The notes under the pieces: generated by a model
Told to the model about the DNA's origin: nothing
What the model saw: only the letters and a program-made list of their open reading frames with translations
Database searches by the model: none
Made by a program: the position numbers and the translations under genes
Assembly: GCA_039807745.1 (NCBI GenBank)
Contig: JBDHRV010000006.1
Coordinates: forward strand, 1 to 57,339
Direction: 5' to 3'
DNA length: 57,339 nt
From: JAEUMW01 sp039807745
GTDB taxonomy: Bacteria; Pseudomonadota; Gammaproteobacteria; Burkholderiales; JAEUMW01
Shown: positions 1 through 8,255 of the stretch, in pieces
How the letters are laid out: each line of letters starts with the position of its first letter
Numbering within the stretch: position 1 is the stretch's first letter

Positions 1-498
1 TGCAGTATTCCGCACGCATCGCCTACCCGCAAGAACCAAGGTCTTCACTACACGCGATCTCGGCCGCCTTCGCCGAGCCGCGCCTCAGCCAATCAGAAAC
101 TTAGAATCGACCCGCGCGCCAAAATCAGCAAACTCAACGCCGAATAGCGGAAGTCGGGCTAGGTTCCAGCAGGAAGCGGTGCTCCGCGTCAAGGCGAATG
201 CCTGCATCTCCTTGTAGCGCTGTCCGCCCCGCAGGTGACGGGTAAACCCCTCGTATATGGACTCGGCGACGGAATTCAACGTTCTCGTCACGGCCGATCG
301 CAATCTGTCCTTTCAGCAGAATCCTCCGGCTTTGTCCATCGCAGTCATCATCCTGCGTGCGAACATCAACCGCCTCTCCGACCTGCAGCCGCTTGTTCCA
401 GAGTGCTCGCGGCCGTTCCGCAAGCTATAAGGCTGGCATATAACGACGTTGGACGACAGATGGCAGTCTTACCAAGGTATCCCGCGTCATGTGCAACC
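1..498. other. Left-edge stretch without a supportable gene
   Basis: I see no convincing gene here. Short open frames exist on both strands (72 codons on minus, 92 on plus), but they show no recognisable motif, ribosome site or family resemblance. From base 3 a plus-strand frame is open from the window edge to a TAG at 102-104, so a C-terminal fragment of an upstream gene is possible but unproven. Bases 105-498 look less codon-structured than the genes to the right and may be plain intergenic or decayed sequence. Confidence 0.4.
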
Positions 499-1332
499 TC
501 AGGACGACCCTAGCCGCGGCGCGGTGCGCTTGTGCTTTCGCCACTCCGCCAGGAGGGAGAAGACGCCGAATCCGATGATGCCCGCGCCGACGATGAGCTC
601 GATCACCACCGCGTAGTTGAGACGATACCTGCCCGAGGCAGGGTCGTACACGGTACAGAGGATGCGCACCCGCTCCGCGAACGCGGCGAGGTCGCCGAGC
701 GGCGTGGGCGTACCGGTGACGAGTTCCTTCATGGGCGCCACCAGCATCGGCAGCTCGAACGAGTCGCCGTAGATCTGCCGGTACACGCGCCCCTGCGCAT
801 CGACCAGCGTCACCTGGATCAGGTGATCGTAACCCTTTGGCGTCGGATAGTAGAGAAACCCGAAGTCCTGCGTCAGCGCTTCAAGCGTGGCGGGGTCCGG
901 ACTCAGGAATTCCCAGTTCTTCGCCGTGATTCCCTGCTGCTTCGCGAAGGTCCGCATGGCAGACGGCGTGTCAAACGGCAGGTTGAAGCCGATGCTTACG
1001 ACATTGAAGCTCGCCTCGCCGAGTGCGTCCTTCGCTGCCGCAACCGCTTTCGCGAGGAACTTCGTGGTGGTCGGACAGACCTGGAAGCAGCCGGTGTAGA
1101 TGAAACTCACCAGCAGCGGCTTGCCCCGGTAGCGCGAGAGGCGCACCGAGTGCCCATCGCGGTCGACGAGCGCGTAATCGCCGATCGGCTTGCCGATGAC
1201 ACTTCGGCTGAAGTCGAGCGCCTTGCGCTCGTCCAGGGGCGACGCGCCGGCTCCGTCCGCCGCGTGCAGCGGATTGCAAAGCGTCGCGAGGATACCGAAG
1301 ACCGCGGCGAGGGCCGCGGCGCGCACGTTCAT
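499..1332 (-). CDS. SCO1/SenC-type copper chaperone
   Basis: A 277-residue thioredoxin-fold copper chaperone predicted to deliver copper to the Cu_A site of the subunit II encoded upstream in the same operon. Visible features are an N-terminal signal or anchor (residues 1-24), the copper-binding Cys pair C82-x3-C86 in TGCFQVCPTT, and the partner histidine near residue 170 (GYDH). A second hydrophobic helix at about 239-262 gives the protein a C-terminal membrane anchor that ordinary SCO proteins lack. The ATG overlaps the cyoE stop (ATGA). It is the last gene of the oxidase-like operon. SenC partners are known in the Nitrosomonas norSY-senC operon, which this layout resembles. Confidence 0.88.
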   Translation of the reverse strand: MNVRAAALAAVFGILATLCNPLHAADGAGASPLDERKALDFSRSVIGKPIGDYALVDRDGHSVRLSRYRGKPLLVSFIYTGCFQVCPTTTKFLAKAVAAAKDALGEASFNVVSIGFNLPFDTPSAMRTFAKQQGITAKNWEFLSPDPATLEALTQDFGFLYYPTPKGYDHLIQVTLVDAQGRVYRQIYGDSFELPMLVAPMKELVTGTPTPLGDLAAFAERVRILCTVYDPASGRYRLNYAVVIELIVGAGIIGFGVFSLLAEWRKHKRTAPRLGSS

Positions 1333-2246
1333 CTCACGGCGGCGTCGACCATCACCGCGACGAGCAGGACGGAGAGATGCACGAGCGATGCCCCGAACGA
1401 CTGCGCGGCGGTGGCGCGGCTCGGTGCGCGCGCGAGGCGCAGGCTCTTGAACAGGAAGTAGCCGCCGGCGAGCACGGCGCCGCCGAGATAGATCCATCCC
1501 ATGCCATAGCAGAACGGGACGATCGACGCGGCGACCAGGAGCACGGTATTCGCGAAGACGATGCGCGCGCTGCGGTCGAAGCCGAACACCACGGGCAGCA
1601 TTGGCACGCCGGCGGCCGCGTAGTCCTTCTCGTGAATCATGGCGAGGCTCCAGAAGTGCGGCGGCGTCCAGAGGAAGAGCACCACCGCGAGCCAGATCGC
1701 CTCCGGGCTCAGCGATGGCGTGACCGCCGCAGCGCCCGCGAGCACGGCGAAGCTGCCCGCCAGCCCCCCGATCACGATGTTCCACCACGTGCGGCGTTTC
1801 AGCCACACGGTGTAGACGACGGCGTAGAAGAACGCCCCGAGAAACACATACAGCGCGGAGACCGGGTTCACGACCAGCGCAGCCGCGCCGACCGACCCGA
1901 CCGTCATCAGAGCCATCAGCCACAGCCAGGCTGGACCGTGGGTGAGCGCCCCGGTCACGAAGGGACGCCGGCGCGTGCGCGTCATCTGCACGTCGAGGTC
2001 GCGCTCGACGTACTGGTTGAACGCGCCGGCCGCAGCGGAGGAGATGACCGTCGCCAGGACCAGCACGAACACCTTGGCCGCGCCCGGCGAAGGTCCCGGC
2101 GTGACGGCGAATCCCGCGAGCGCGGTGAAGCCGATCAGCAGCCCGATCCTGAGCTTGAAGACCTTGTAGAGCAGCTTGGCTGCCGCGGCGAGGTCCAGCC
2201 GCTCCGAGGATGGCAGCGGCGCAGTGACAGGGCGGGCGACGTCCAT
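1329..2246 (-). CDS. cyoE: Protoheme IX farnesyltransferase (heme O synthase)
   Basis: A 305-residue polytopic UbiA-family prenyltransferase that adds a farnesyl group to heme B to make heme O, the precursor of heme A. It carries the first Asp-rich signature (NQYVERDLDVQM followed by RTRRRP, about residues 76-93), the second conserved loop with YTVWLKRRTWWN, and the WTPPHFWSLA segment, spread over about nine membrane helices. The ATG at 2246 has a good GGAGGA site 8 bases upstream. Its place between subunit I and the SCO gene suggests it supplies heme for this enzyme. It is also called CtaB. The stop overlaps the next start. Confidence 0.93.
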   Translation of the reverse strand: MDVARPVTAPLPSSERLDLAAAAKLLYKVFKLRIGLLIGFTALAGFAVTPGPSPGAAKVFVLVLATVISSAAAGAFNQYVERDLDVQMTRTRRRPFVTGALTHGPAWLWLMALMTVGSVGAAALVVNPVSALYVFLGAFFYAVVYTVWLKRRTWWNIVIGGLAGSFAVLAGAAAVTPSLSPEAIWLAVVLFLWTPPHFWSLAMIHEKDYAAAGVPMLPVVFGFDRSARIVFANTVLLVAASIVPFCYGMGWIYLGGAVLAGGYFLFKSLRLARAPSRATAAQSFGASLVHLSVLLVAVMVDAAVR

Positions 2247-2263
2247 CGCGCATCTCCTCCGTG

Positions 2264-3988
2264 TCAGCTCAACGGCCAGACCGTGGACAGGTACTTCCAG
2301 TTGACGAAGTAGTACAGCACGAACGAGACGAGGAAGATGATCGCCAGCACGAACGTCCCCGGCGCGACGAACCCTGCCACGCTCCCGCCGACGACGTGCA
2401 CTTCCGGCTCGGGCGAGAAGGCGGCCGGCAGCGGAGCGATGCCCTCGTGCGCCGATACGTGCTTGAATCCGGGCGTCTCGATCCGTTTGCCGAAGAATAC
2501 GGAGCCGACCGTGATGAGCAGGTAGATCGCGCCGCCGACAAAGGCCACCAGCGCGCTCACCCCCATCAGCGCCATCATGAGCCAGGCGGTGCCGGGGAAC
2601 TCCCACGGCAGAAGGGCGTTGGCAAAACCCATGTCCCAGTGGCGGCGCGGCACGCCCAGCGTTCCGGCGCCCATCATGAAGAGCGCGAAGGAACTCATGC
2701 CGATCCCGAACAGGTAGACCTGGTATTTCGCGAGCCCCTCGAACATCATCTTGCGGCGGAACAGCACCGGGATGAGGAAGTAGGTGATCGCCATGAACGC
2801 GAGCGTGGTACCGACCACCACGGTGGCGTGGAAGTGACCGGGGACGTAGATCGTGTTGTGAATGATGAGGTTGAGCTGCTCGGTGCCCATCATGACGCCC
2901 GAGATGCCGCCCAGGAAGCCGAATCCAACCAGCGAGATGAACATGCCGGCGAAAATCGGGTTGCCCCACGGCGCCTTGCGCAGCCACTCGAACAAGCCCT
3001 TGGTGAAGCCCTTCTTGCGTTGCGCGACCTCGATCGCACCGGGCACCGTCAGGCCGTGCACCATCGAGGCGAGGACCGCCAGATACATCGCGTAGCTCGT
3101 GTTGAAGATCTTCCAGCTCGAGGTGAGACCCGGGTCGACGAGCAGATGGTGCGCGCTCGCGAGCTGCAGGAACAGGATGTAGAGGAAGAACGCCCCGCGG
3201 CTTACCTTCTCCGACAGCGGTTTGGCTCCGAACACGATCGCCGCGATGGCATACCAGACGGACACGTGGGCGGACACGTTGATCTGCTGCGACGAGTGGC
3301 CGAACGCCCACCACACCGCCTTGTACATGAGCGAATCGACGTAGTTGATGAGCCCGAGCGACCACAGGAAGGTCGGTATCAGGATGATCGCGCCCGAGGC
3401 GATGGTGAACACCGCGATGATCGCCGCGGTGATGGCGCCGAAGGTCACGAGCGGCACCGAGCCAACGTAGGTCTTTTCGTTGCGCGCCACCACCAGCGTG
3501 CCGAAGAACACGAAGCACGCGATGAGCGCGCCGACCGCGAACAGGATGAGCCCCAGATAGAACAGCGGGTGCGCACCCATCGGCACGTAGGAAGTGAACA
3601 TCACGCTCGAATCGCCGCGGAACACCGCGTAGTTGTTCACGATCGCGCCGATCACCATGAGCGCGAACGCCGTCCAGGCGATGCGGGGCGTGGCGAGACG
3701 GCAGCCGAGCAGCGTCGACGAGGCGAAATAGAGCACCGCCACCTCGAAGAAGATGATCCAGAACACGAGCATGTTCAGCCCGTGCGCGGTGAGGAACAGG
3801 TAGAACCACTCCGGGTTGAGGAGGTGGATGGCCTGCCAGCGCGTGAGCGTGACACCGATGGCGAGAATACCGCCTACCAGCAGCGACACCACCGCGGCAA
3901 CGGCGTTCACCTTGATCAGCGCCTCCGCCGGCTCGTGAAACCTGAGTCCAGAGGTCGGGCAGACCCGGAACATTCGATTGACTGCCAT
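2264..3988 (-). CDS. B-family heme-copper oxidase subunit I; candidate sNOR-type NO reductase
   Basis: Catalytic subunit of a heme-copper enzyme, 574 residues, about 13 membrane helices. Visible ligands are H69 (TAHG, low-spin heme), H231 (FGH) and H280-H281 (AHH) for Cu_B, and H385/H387 in VPGHFHA for the two hemes. The HH-x3-DPG stretch is typical of the B (ba3) family. The residue four after the first Cu_B histidine, Tyr in oxygen reductases (HPxxY), is Gln235 here (HSSQQ). That argues against a normal oxygen reductase. With the Cu_A subunit and SenC it matches the layout of norSY-senC, the cytochrome-c-linked NO reductase described in Nitrosomonas. ATG at 3988 has a GGGGAGAG site. NO reductase function is inference; oxidase-family membership is firm. 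Confidence 0.85.
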   Translation of the reverse strand: MAVNRMFRVCPTSGLRFHEPAEALIKVNAVAAVVSLLVGGILAIGVTLTRWQAIHLLNPEWFYLFLTAHGLNMLVFWIIFFEVAVLYFASSTLLGCRLATPRIAWTAFALMVIGAIVNNYAVFRGDSSVMFTSYVPMGAHPLFYLGLILFAVGALIACFVFFGTLVVARNEKTYVGSVPLVTFGAITAAIIAVFTIASGAIILIPTFLWSLGLINYVDSLMYKAVWWAFGHSSQQINVSAHVSVWYAIAAIVFGAKPLSEKVSRGAFFLYILFLQLASAHHLLVDPGLTSSWKIFNTSYAMYLAVLASMVHGLTVPGAIEVAQRKKGFTKGLFEWLRKAPWGNPIFAGMFISLVGFGFLGGISGVMMGTEQLNLIIHNTIYVPGHFHATVVVGTTLAFMAITYFLIPVLFRRKMMFEGLAKYQVYLFGIGMSSFALFMMGAGTLGVPRRHWDMGFANALLPWEFPGTAWLMMALMGVSALVAFVGGAIYLLITVGSVFFGKRIETPGFKHVSAHEGIAPLPAAFSPEPEVHVVGGSVAGFVAPGTFVLAIIFLVSFVLYYFVNWKYLSTVWPLS

Positions 3989-4008
3989 GATCGTCTCTCC
4001 CCTCGCCC

Positions 4009-4551
4009 TTACGGAACCACGTAGATCCGGCTCGACATGTTGTGGTGGTTGATACCGCAATACTCGTTGCAGACGATACCGAACGTGCCCGCGCTGGTCG
4101 GCGTGAGCGTCACCACGTGGTCGTACCCGGGATGGACCTGGATGTTGATGTTCTCCGGCTGCAGCGAAAAGCCGTGCAGCCAGTCCATGGACATGAGGTG
4201 CAGGCGGTAGGTCTTACCCTGTTCGAACTCGAGCAGCGGCCACCATTGCCACAGCCGTGCGATGAGGTACACGTCGCTGCCGGCGGGGGGACGCACGACC
4301 GGGATCTTCTGGTCGGTCTCGGTGCGCACCGTGTACTTGTCGACCATTTCCTGGGTGCGCTTCTGATACACCTCGGGGGTGGTGCGGAAGGCCTCGTTGG
4401 CGAGGTTCTGCTGGCCGAAGATGTGCCAGTACGGCATCATGAAGAACATGATGAGGCACCAGACGAGCGCAATCGCGATCCAGGTGCCTTCGACGCGGTC
4501 CAGCGGCTGCTTCCACCAGTAGCGACTGGTGGGTGGTTGTATGGCGCTCAT
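4009..4551 (-). CDS. Cu_A-containing oxidase-type subunit II
   Basis: A 180-residue protein with one N-terminal membrane helix (about 22-42) and a periplasmic cupredoxin domain. The complete Cu_A site is present: H126 (DWLHGFSL), then C161, E163, C165, H169 and M172 in the CNEYCGINHHNM motif (CxExCGxxHxxM). It should take electrons from a soluble or anchored cytochrome c and pass them to subunit I. It is short and single-helix, as in B-family (ba3-type) subunits II, and no subunit III gene is present. It lies 20 bp upstream of the subunit I gene, with its own GGGAGAAG ribosome site. In the NO reductase reading it would be the NorY/NorS partner. Confidence 0.9.
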   Translation of the reverse strand: MSAIQPPTSRYWWKQPLDRVEGTWIAIALVWCLIMFFMMPYWHIFGQQNLANEAFRTTPEVYQKRTQEMVDKYTVRTETDQKIPVVRPPAGSDVYLIARLWQWWPLLEFEQGKTYRLHLMSMDWLHGFSLQPENINIQVHPGYDHVVTLTPTSAGTFGIVCNEYCGINHHNMSSRIYVVP

Positions 4552-4582
4552 TCTCGCTTCTCCCTGATATGCAGTCGGCGCG

Positions 4583-4768
4583 TTACTTCATGACCGGCAC
4601 GCTCAAGATCTCCATCACGCCCCATACGACGTAGAGCACCGTGGGGATCGTCACCCCGAGAAAGAGCAACAGGAAGGGGTTGTCCAGAATCTGTTGCATG
4701 GTCGGAACCGGTTCCTCGAGCACTTCGTCCTCGGGGCGCACGGTCGCGGGTTTGACGACTTCGGCCAT
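4583..4768 (-). CDS. Small one-helix protein, first gene of the heme-copper operon
   Basis: A 61-residue protein with an acidic, Pro-rich N-terminus and one clear membrane helix at about residues 31-55. It has no enzymatic motif. Its position directly in front of subunit II suggests a small structural subunit, comparable in size and topology to subunit IIa of ba3 oxidases, or to the small orf1 product of norSY-senC-type operons. That is inferred from context rather than from sequence identity. A GGGAGAAC ribosome site lies about 6 bases before the ATG, and the FNR-type promoter lies upstream, so it begins the transcript. Confidence 0.7.
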   Translation of the reverse strand: MAEVVKPATVRPEDEVLEEPVPTMQQILDNPFLLLFLGVTIPTVLYVVWGVMEILSVPVMK

Positions 4769-4838
4769 CTTCGTTCTCCCGTGTACGCGTTGAGGCGCCG
4801 CGCGGGCGGCGCAATGGGGCAGCGGCTTTCAGGAGCCG

Positions 4839-4881
4839 TTTATACGCCCCGTGCGGACGCGCGGGATTTGATTCGCATCAA
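4839..4881 (-). promoter_or_regulatory. FNR/DNR-type box and -10 element of the oxidase-like operon
   Basis: A perfect palindrome TTGATTCGCATCAA at 4868-4881 matches the FNR consensus TTGAT-N4-ATCAA, which DNR/NnrR-type NO sensors also bind. On the minus strand a TATAAA -10 hexamer lies at 4844-4839, exactly 23 nt after the box. This places the box centre near -42, the class II activator position, with no -35 hexamer needed. The predicted start near 4832 leaves a leader of about 63 nt before the first gene. The box is also about 70 bp upstream of a possible TAAAAT -10 (4932-4937) for ctaA on the other strand. Confidence 0.75.
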
Positions 4882-4966
4882 GTTTTTCGAAGGCGCGGCG
4901 CGGGCCGGACCGGGCACGGCCTGTTCTCGACTAAAATGGGTGCCACTTGGGCATCAGGATGCGCAC

Positions 4967-6046
4967 ATGAGCGCGATCGAACAGCAAGGTTGGGCATCTT
5001 ATGCGGGCGCCTCCGCGGCGCCGGACACGGCGAGCCGGGAGCAGATGGCGGCGTGGCTTTTCGCGTGCTGTGCGCTCGTGTTCGCGATCGTGGTGGTGGG
5101 GGGTGTGACGCGCCTCACGCACTCGGGCCTTTCGATCACGGAATGGCAGCCGATCGTGGGCACGCTGCCGCCGCTGTCGGATGCGGCATGGCAGGACGCG
5201 TTCGCGAAATACCGCGAGACGCCGGAATTCCAGCAGGTGAACCGGCACATGACGCTCGCGGAGTTCAAGCCGATCTTCTGGATGGAATGGGCGCATCGGC
5301 TGCTCGGCCGCCTCATCGGGCTCGTTTTTCTGTTTCCCTTCCTCTACTTCCTGTTGCGCCGGAAGCTCGACTGGAGCCTGGGCTGGAAACTCGCCGGGAT
5401 CTTCGTGCTGGGCGGGTTGCAGGGCGCGATGGGCTGGTACATGGTGAAGAGCGGCCTGGTCGACGATCCGCGGGTGAGCCAGTTCCGCCTCACCGCCCAC
5501 CTCGGGCTCGCCTTCCTGATCTACGGCCTCATGTTCTGGGTGGCGCTCGGCCTCGTGCGCCGGCGCGATGCTTCCCGCGATGCGCGTCTCGATGGTCTGC
5601 GCCGCTACTCCGGGTGGATCATCGGGCTCGTCTTCGTGATGGTGCTCACCGGTGGCTTCGTCGCCGGCATCCGCGCGGGCTTCGCGTACAACACCTTCCC
5701 GCTCATGAACGGGCACGTGGTACCGCCCGAGGTTTTGATGCTGGAGCCATGGTGGCTCAATTTCTTCAGCAACATGGCCACTGTCCAGTTCGATCACCGC
5801 CTGCTCGCGTGGGTGCTCGCGTTTCTCGTGCCGTGGTTCTGGCTGAAGAGCCGCGGCGCGCCGATCTCATCGGGCGCACGGCTCGCCTGTCACGCGCTGC
5901 TTGCCGCGCTGGTGCTGCAGGTGGCCCTGGGCATCACCACGCTGGTGCTCGTGGTGCCGATCGGTCTGGCGGCGGCGCATCAGGCGGGCGCCGTGGTGCT
6001 GTTCTCGGCCGCGCTCTGGGCAGCGCACGAGCTGCGGCGCACCTGA
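4967..6046 (+). CDS. ctaA: Heme A synthase, COX15/type 2 CtaA
   Basis: A 359-residue eight-helix membrane protein that oxidises the heme O methyl group to a formyl, giving heme A. The four helix histidines expected as heme ligands are all visible, in WAHRLLGR, TAHLGLAF, FDHRLLAW and AAHQAGAV. It has the long first periplasmic loop (EWQPIVG to about PIFWMEW) and no loop cysteine pairs, as in mitochondrial COX15 and alphaproteobacterial enzymes (type 2). The start at 4967 was chosen because upstream codons do not resemble the family. It is divergent from the oxidase-like operon and 4 bp upstream of a second CtaA-family gene. Confidence 0.92.
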   Translation: MSAIEQQGWASYAGASAAPDTASREQMAAWLFACCALVFAIVVVGGVTRLTHSGLSITEWQPIVGTLPPLSDAAWQDAFAKYRETPEFQQVNRHMTLAEFKPIFWMEWAHRLLGRLIGLVFLFPFLYFLLRRKLDWSLGWKLAGIFVLGGLQGAMGWYMVKSGLVDDPRVSQFRLTAHLGLAFLIYGLMFWVALGLVRRRDASRDARLDGLRRYSGWIIGLVFVMVLTGGFVAGIRAGFAYNTFPLMNGHVVPPEVLMLEPWWLNFFSNMATVQFDHRLLAWVLAFLVPWFWLKSRGAPISSGARLACHALLAALVLQVALGITTLVLVVPIGLAAAHQAGAVVLFSAALWAAHELRRT

Positions 6047-6050
6047 CGCG

Positions 6051-7031
6051 ATGGGGGAGACGGCGGAGCGGACCTCCCTGGTGCGAAGGATCGCCACCTT
6101 CGCAGCGCTCGGCACCCTGGTGATCGTGGTCGCGAGCGCCTTTCTCCGGCTCTCGGTGCCGCACCAGGACTGTGCCCAGTGGCCCGCCTGCTACGGTACG
6201 GTCACGCAGTCCATCGACGGCACCGAGCCCAGCGCGGCGCGTCGTGCCGCACGCCTCGCGCACCGCATCGCCGCCACGGCGGTGGCGGCCGCCATTCTCG
6301 CCCTGGGGGTCCTTTGCTTCACGCAGCGCCCCCGGTCCCGACCCGACCGCATCCTCGCCGTCGCACTCGTGACGCTCACCGCTTTTCTGGCGGTGCTGGG
6401 GCGATGGACGCCGACCGGCGCGCTGCTGCCGGCGGTCACGGTGGGCAATCTGGCGGGCGGATTCGGACTGCTGATCCTCCTCTGGTGGGTGCGGCTGCGC
6501 CATAGCGAAGTGTCACCGGACCCGCCTGCGCCCACTTCACACCGGCTTGCCGTTGTTGCCGTGGTGCTGGTGGGAGCGACCGCGCTCGCCGGCGCCCTCG
6601 TGAGCGCCAACTATGCAGCGCTTTCCTGCACGACGCTGCCGGACTGCAATGGCGGCTGGTGGCCCGCGCCGGCGCTCGCTGCCTTCGACGTGTTTCGCCC
6701 GCTCGCCGTGGACGACGTGCAGCGCGTGCAACGCGCGGAGTACGCGCCATTCCTGCACATGCTGCATCGCTATCTCGCGGCGGCCGCGGCGCTCGCGGCC
6801 GCGGCGCTCGGGGCGTGGCTGATCGCAGGCGTGCAGCGCCGGCGCGGTCTGGGCGTGTGGGTGCTGGTATTGCTCGCGCTCCAGATCGGGCTCGGCGTGG
6901 CGGCAATCACGCTCTCGCTGCCGCTGCCGGTGGTCGTGCTGCACAACGGTATCGGTGCTTTGCTGTTGCTCGCCGTGGTGACCGCGGTTCACCAGCTTGC
7001 GGCGCAGCGGGCAGGGAGGTGGCGCCGGTGA
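6051..7031 (+). CDS. Second CtaA-family protein, Cys-pair type, with a heme-ligand change
   Basis: A 326-residue eight-helix protein of the COX15/CtaA family, only distantly like its upstream neighbour. It has two cysteine pairs in periplasmic loops, C41/C47 (DCAQWPACYG) and C193/C199 (SCTTLPDC), as in type 1 CtaA from Bacillus and most betaproteobacteria. Three ligand histidines are visible (LAHRI, MLHRY, VLHNGIG). Where related proteins have His in helix 4 (roughly TAHLLGG) this one reads VGNLAGG, with Asn133. It may be a heme A synthase with altered heme binding or an accessory protein. The stop overlaps the ybiB start. Confidence 0.82.
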   Translation: MGETAERTSLVRRIATFAALGTLVIVVASAFLRLSVPHQDCAQWPACYGTVTQSIDGTEPSAARRAARLAHRIAATAVAAAILALGVLCFTQRPRSRPDRILAVALVTLTAFLAVLGRWTPTGALLPAVTVGNLAGGFGLLILLWWVRLRHSEVSPDPPAPTSHRLAVVAVVLVGATALAGALVSANYAALSCTTLPDCNGGWWPAPALAAFDVFRPLAVDDVQRVQRAEYAPFLHMLHRYLAAAAALAAAALGAWLIAGVQRRRGLGVWVLVLLALQIGLGVAAITLSLPLPVVVLHNGIGALLLLAVVTAVHQLAAQRAGRWRR

Positions 7032-7993
7032 ATCTTTCGGCCCTGATTCGCGAGGTGGGGCGCGGACCGCACGGCTCCCGTGATCTGTCCGAGGCTGCGG
7101 CGAGCGAACTCTACGGCGCGATGCTGGACGGTCGGGTGGCCGAGATGGAACTCGGCGCGATCCAGATCGCGCTGCGGGTGAAAGGCGAGGGACCGGAGGA
7201 ACTGCGCGGATTCTATCGGGCGCTCGAAGCGCGCCTGGCACGCGTCGAACTACGCGACGCAAACGCGCGCCCGGTGGTGCTGCCGAGCTACAACGGCGCG
7301 CGCCACCAGGCGAACCTCACCCCATTGCTCGCGTTGCTGCTCGGTCGCTTGGATGTACCGGTCCTGATCCACGGTGCGCCGGATGCGCACGGCCGCATCA
7401 CCACCGAGGCAGTGCTGGAGGCGCTCGGCATCGCACCCAGTCACGACATTGCCGCAGTGCGTGCGCGGCTCGACGCGGGCGAGATTGCCTACGCGCCGGT
7501 CAACGTCCTCGTCCCCGGTCTGGGCGCTCTGCTCGCGACGCGCAAGCGGCTCGGCCTGCGCTCGAGCTCGCACAGCCTCGCCAAGCTGATCGATCCCTTC
7601 GGCGGACGCGCACTGCGCGTGGTTTCCGTTTCCCACCCAGACTATATCGAGCGCATGGGGCGTTTCCTGCGCGAGACTTCGGCGCGGGCGCTGCTCATGC
7701 GCGGGACCGAAGGCGAGCCCTTCGCCAACCCGAAGCGCAGGCCGCGGATCGAGCTTCACCTCGACGGCGCGACGGAAGTGCTGTTCGAGGCCGAGACGGG
7801 GAGCATCGCGCTGCCAGATCTGCCGTCTGCGATCGATCCACGCACCACTGCCGAATGGACGAAGAGCGTGCTCGACCGGCGCGCAGCCGTGCCATCTTCG
7901 TTGGTCGATCAACTCGGTTGCTGCCTGTACGGCACCGGCCGTGAAGCATCGCTTGCCGCGGCCAGGGCAGTGGCGCTAGGGCTCGTCGGGTGA
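7028..7993 (+). CDS. ybiB: YbiB/TrpD2-family nucleic-acid-binding protein
   Basis: A 321-residue protein of the glycosyltransferase family 3 / anthranilate phosphoribosyltransferase fold. The TrpD-like N-terminal helical domain (MLDGRVAEMELGAIQIALR) and central domain (LIHG, RKRLGLRSSSHSLAKLIDPF) are present. The phosphoribosyl-binding loop of true TrpD is not conserved. E. coli YbiB (TrpD2) binds single-stranded nucleic acids and is not a tryptophan enzyme. No trp gene lies nearby. The start is GTG at 7028, overlapping the preceding stop (GTGA), so it is probably translated together with the CtaA genes. The 3' end runs 18 bp into the convergent DUF2249 gene. Confidence 0.85.
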   Translation: MNLSALIREVGRGPHGSRDLSEAAASELYGAMLDGRVAEMELGAIQIALRVKGEGPEELRGFYRALEARLARVELRDANARPVVLPSYNGARHQANLTPLLALLLGRLDVPVLIHGAPDAHGRITTEAVLEALGIAPSHDIAAVRARLDAGEIAYAPVNVLVPGLGALLATRKRLGLRSSSHSLAKLIDPFGGRALRVVSVSHPDYIERMGRFLRETSARALLMRGTEGEPFANPKRRPRIELHLDGATEVLFEAETGSIALPDLPSAIDPRTTAEWTKSVLDRRAAVPSSLVDQLGCCLYGTGREASLAAARAVALGLVG

Positions 7994-8242
7994 GGGCAGC
8001 CCGGGTTCGCGCTGCCAGATCACGACGCGGAAAACACCATCGGCATCGGATTCGCAGCGCGCGTCATAGCCGTTGCGGTCCAGCACGCGCAGTAGGGTCC
8101 GCGGCTCGCGGTGAATGATCAGGAGCATTCGCTCGCCGAAGTGAAGCTGATCGAGGCTTTCCAGCACGCGCACCATCGGCTCCGGCGGTTCCAGGCCGCG
8201 TGCATCGATCACCAGATGAAATTCGGCGCCCGGTGCCGTCAC
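7976..8242 (-). CDS. DUF2249 protein
   Basis: An 88-residue soluble protein of the DUF2249 family, with DARGLEPPEPM near residues 13-23, an IIHREPRTLL motif near 43-52, and a C-terminal FRVVIWQRE strand. The fold resembles TusA-like proteins (small alpha/beta with a DxRGLxPPEP loop). Members occur beside hemerythrins, NnrS and denitrification genes, and their biochemical role is unknown. It is separated by 13 bp from the hemerythrin-like gene and should be the second gene of an operon started by the FNR-type promoter near 8730. It ends 18 bp inside convergent ybiB. Confidence 0.82.
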   Translation of the reverse strand: MTAPGAEFHLVIDARGLEPPEPMVRVLESLDQLHFGERMLLIIHREPRTLLRVLDRNGYDARCESDADGVFRVVIWQREPGLPSPDEP

Positions 8243-8255
8243 CGTACTCGTCCAG

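Noticed and set aside
85..513. Short open frames of 72 codons (minus) and 92 codons (plus) at the left edge
   Set aside because: No ribosome site, no conserved pattern, and unstructured codon use; not enough to call genes or a decayed insertion element.
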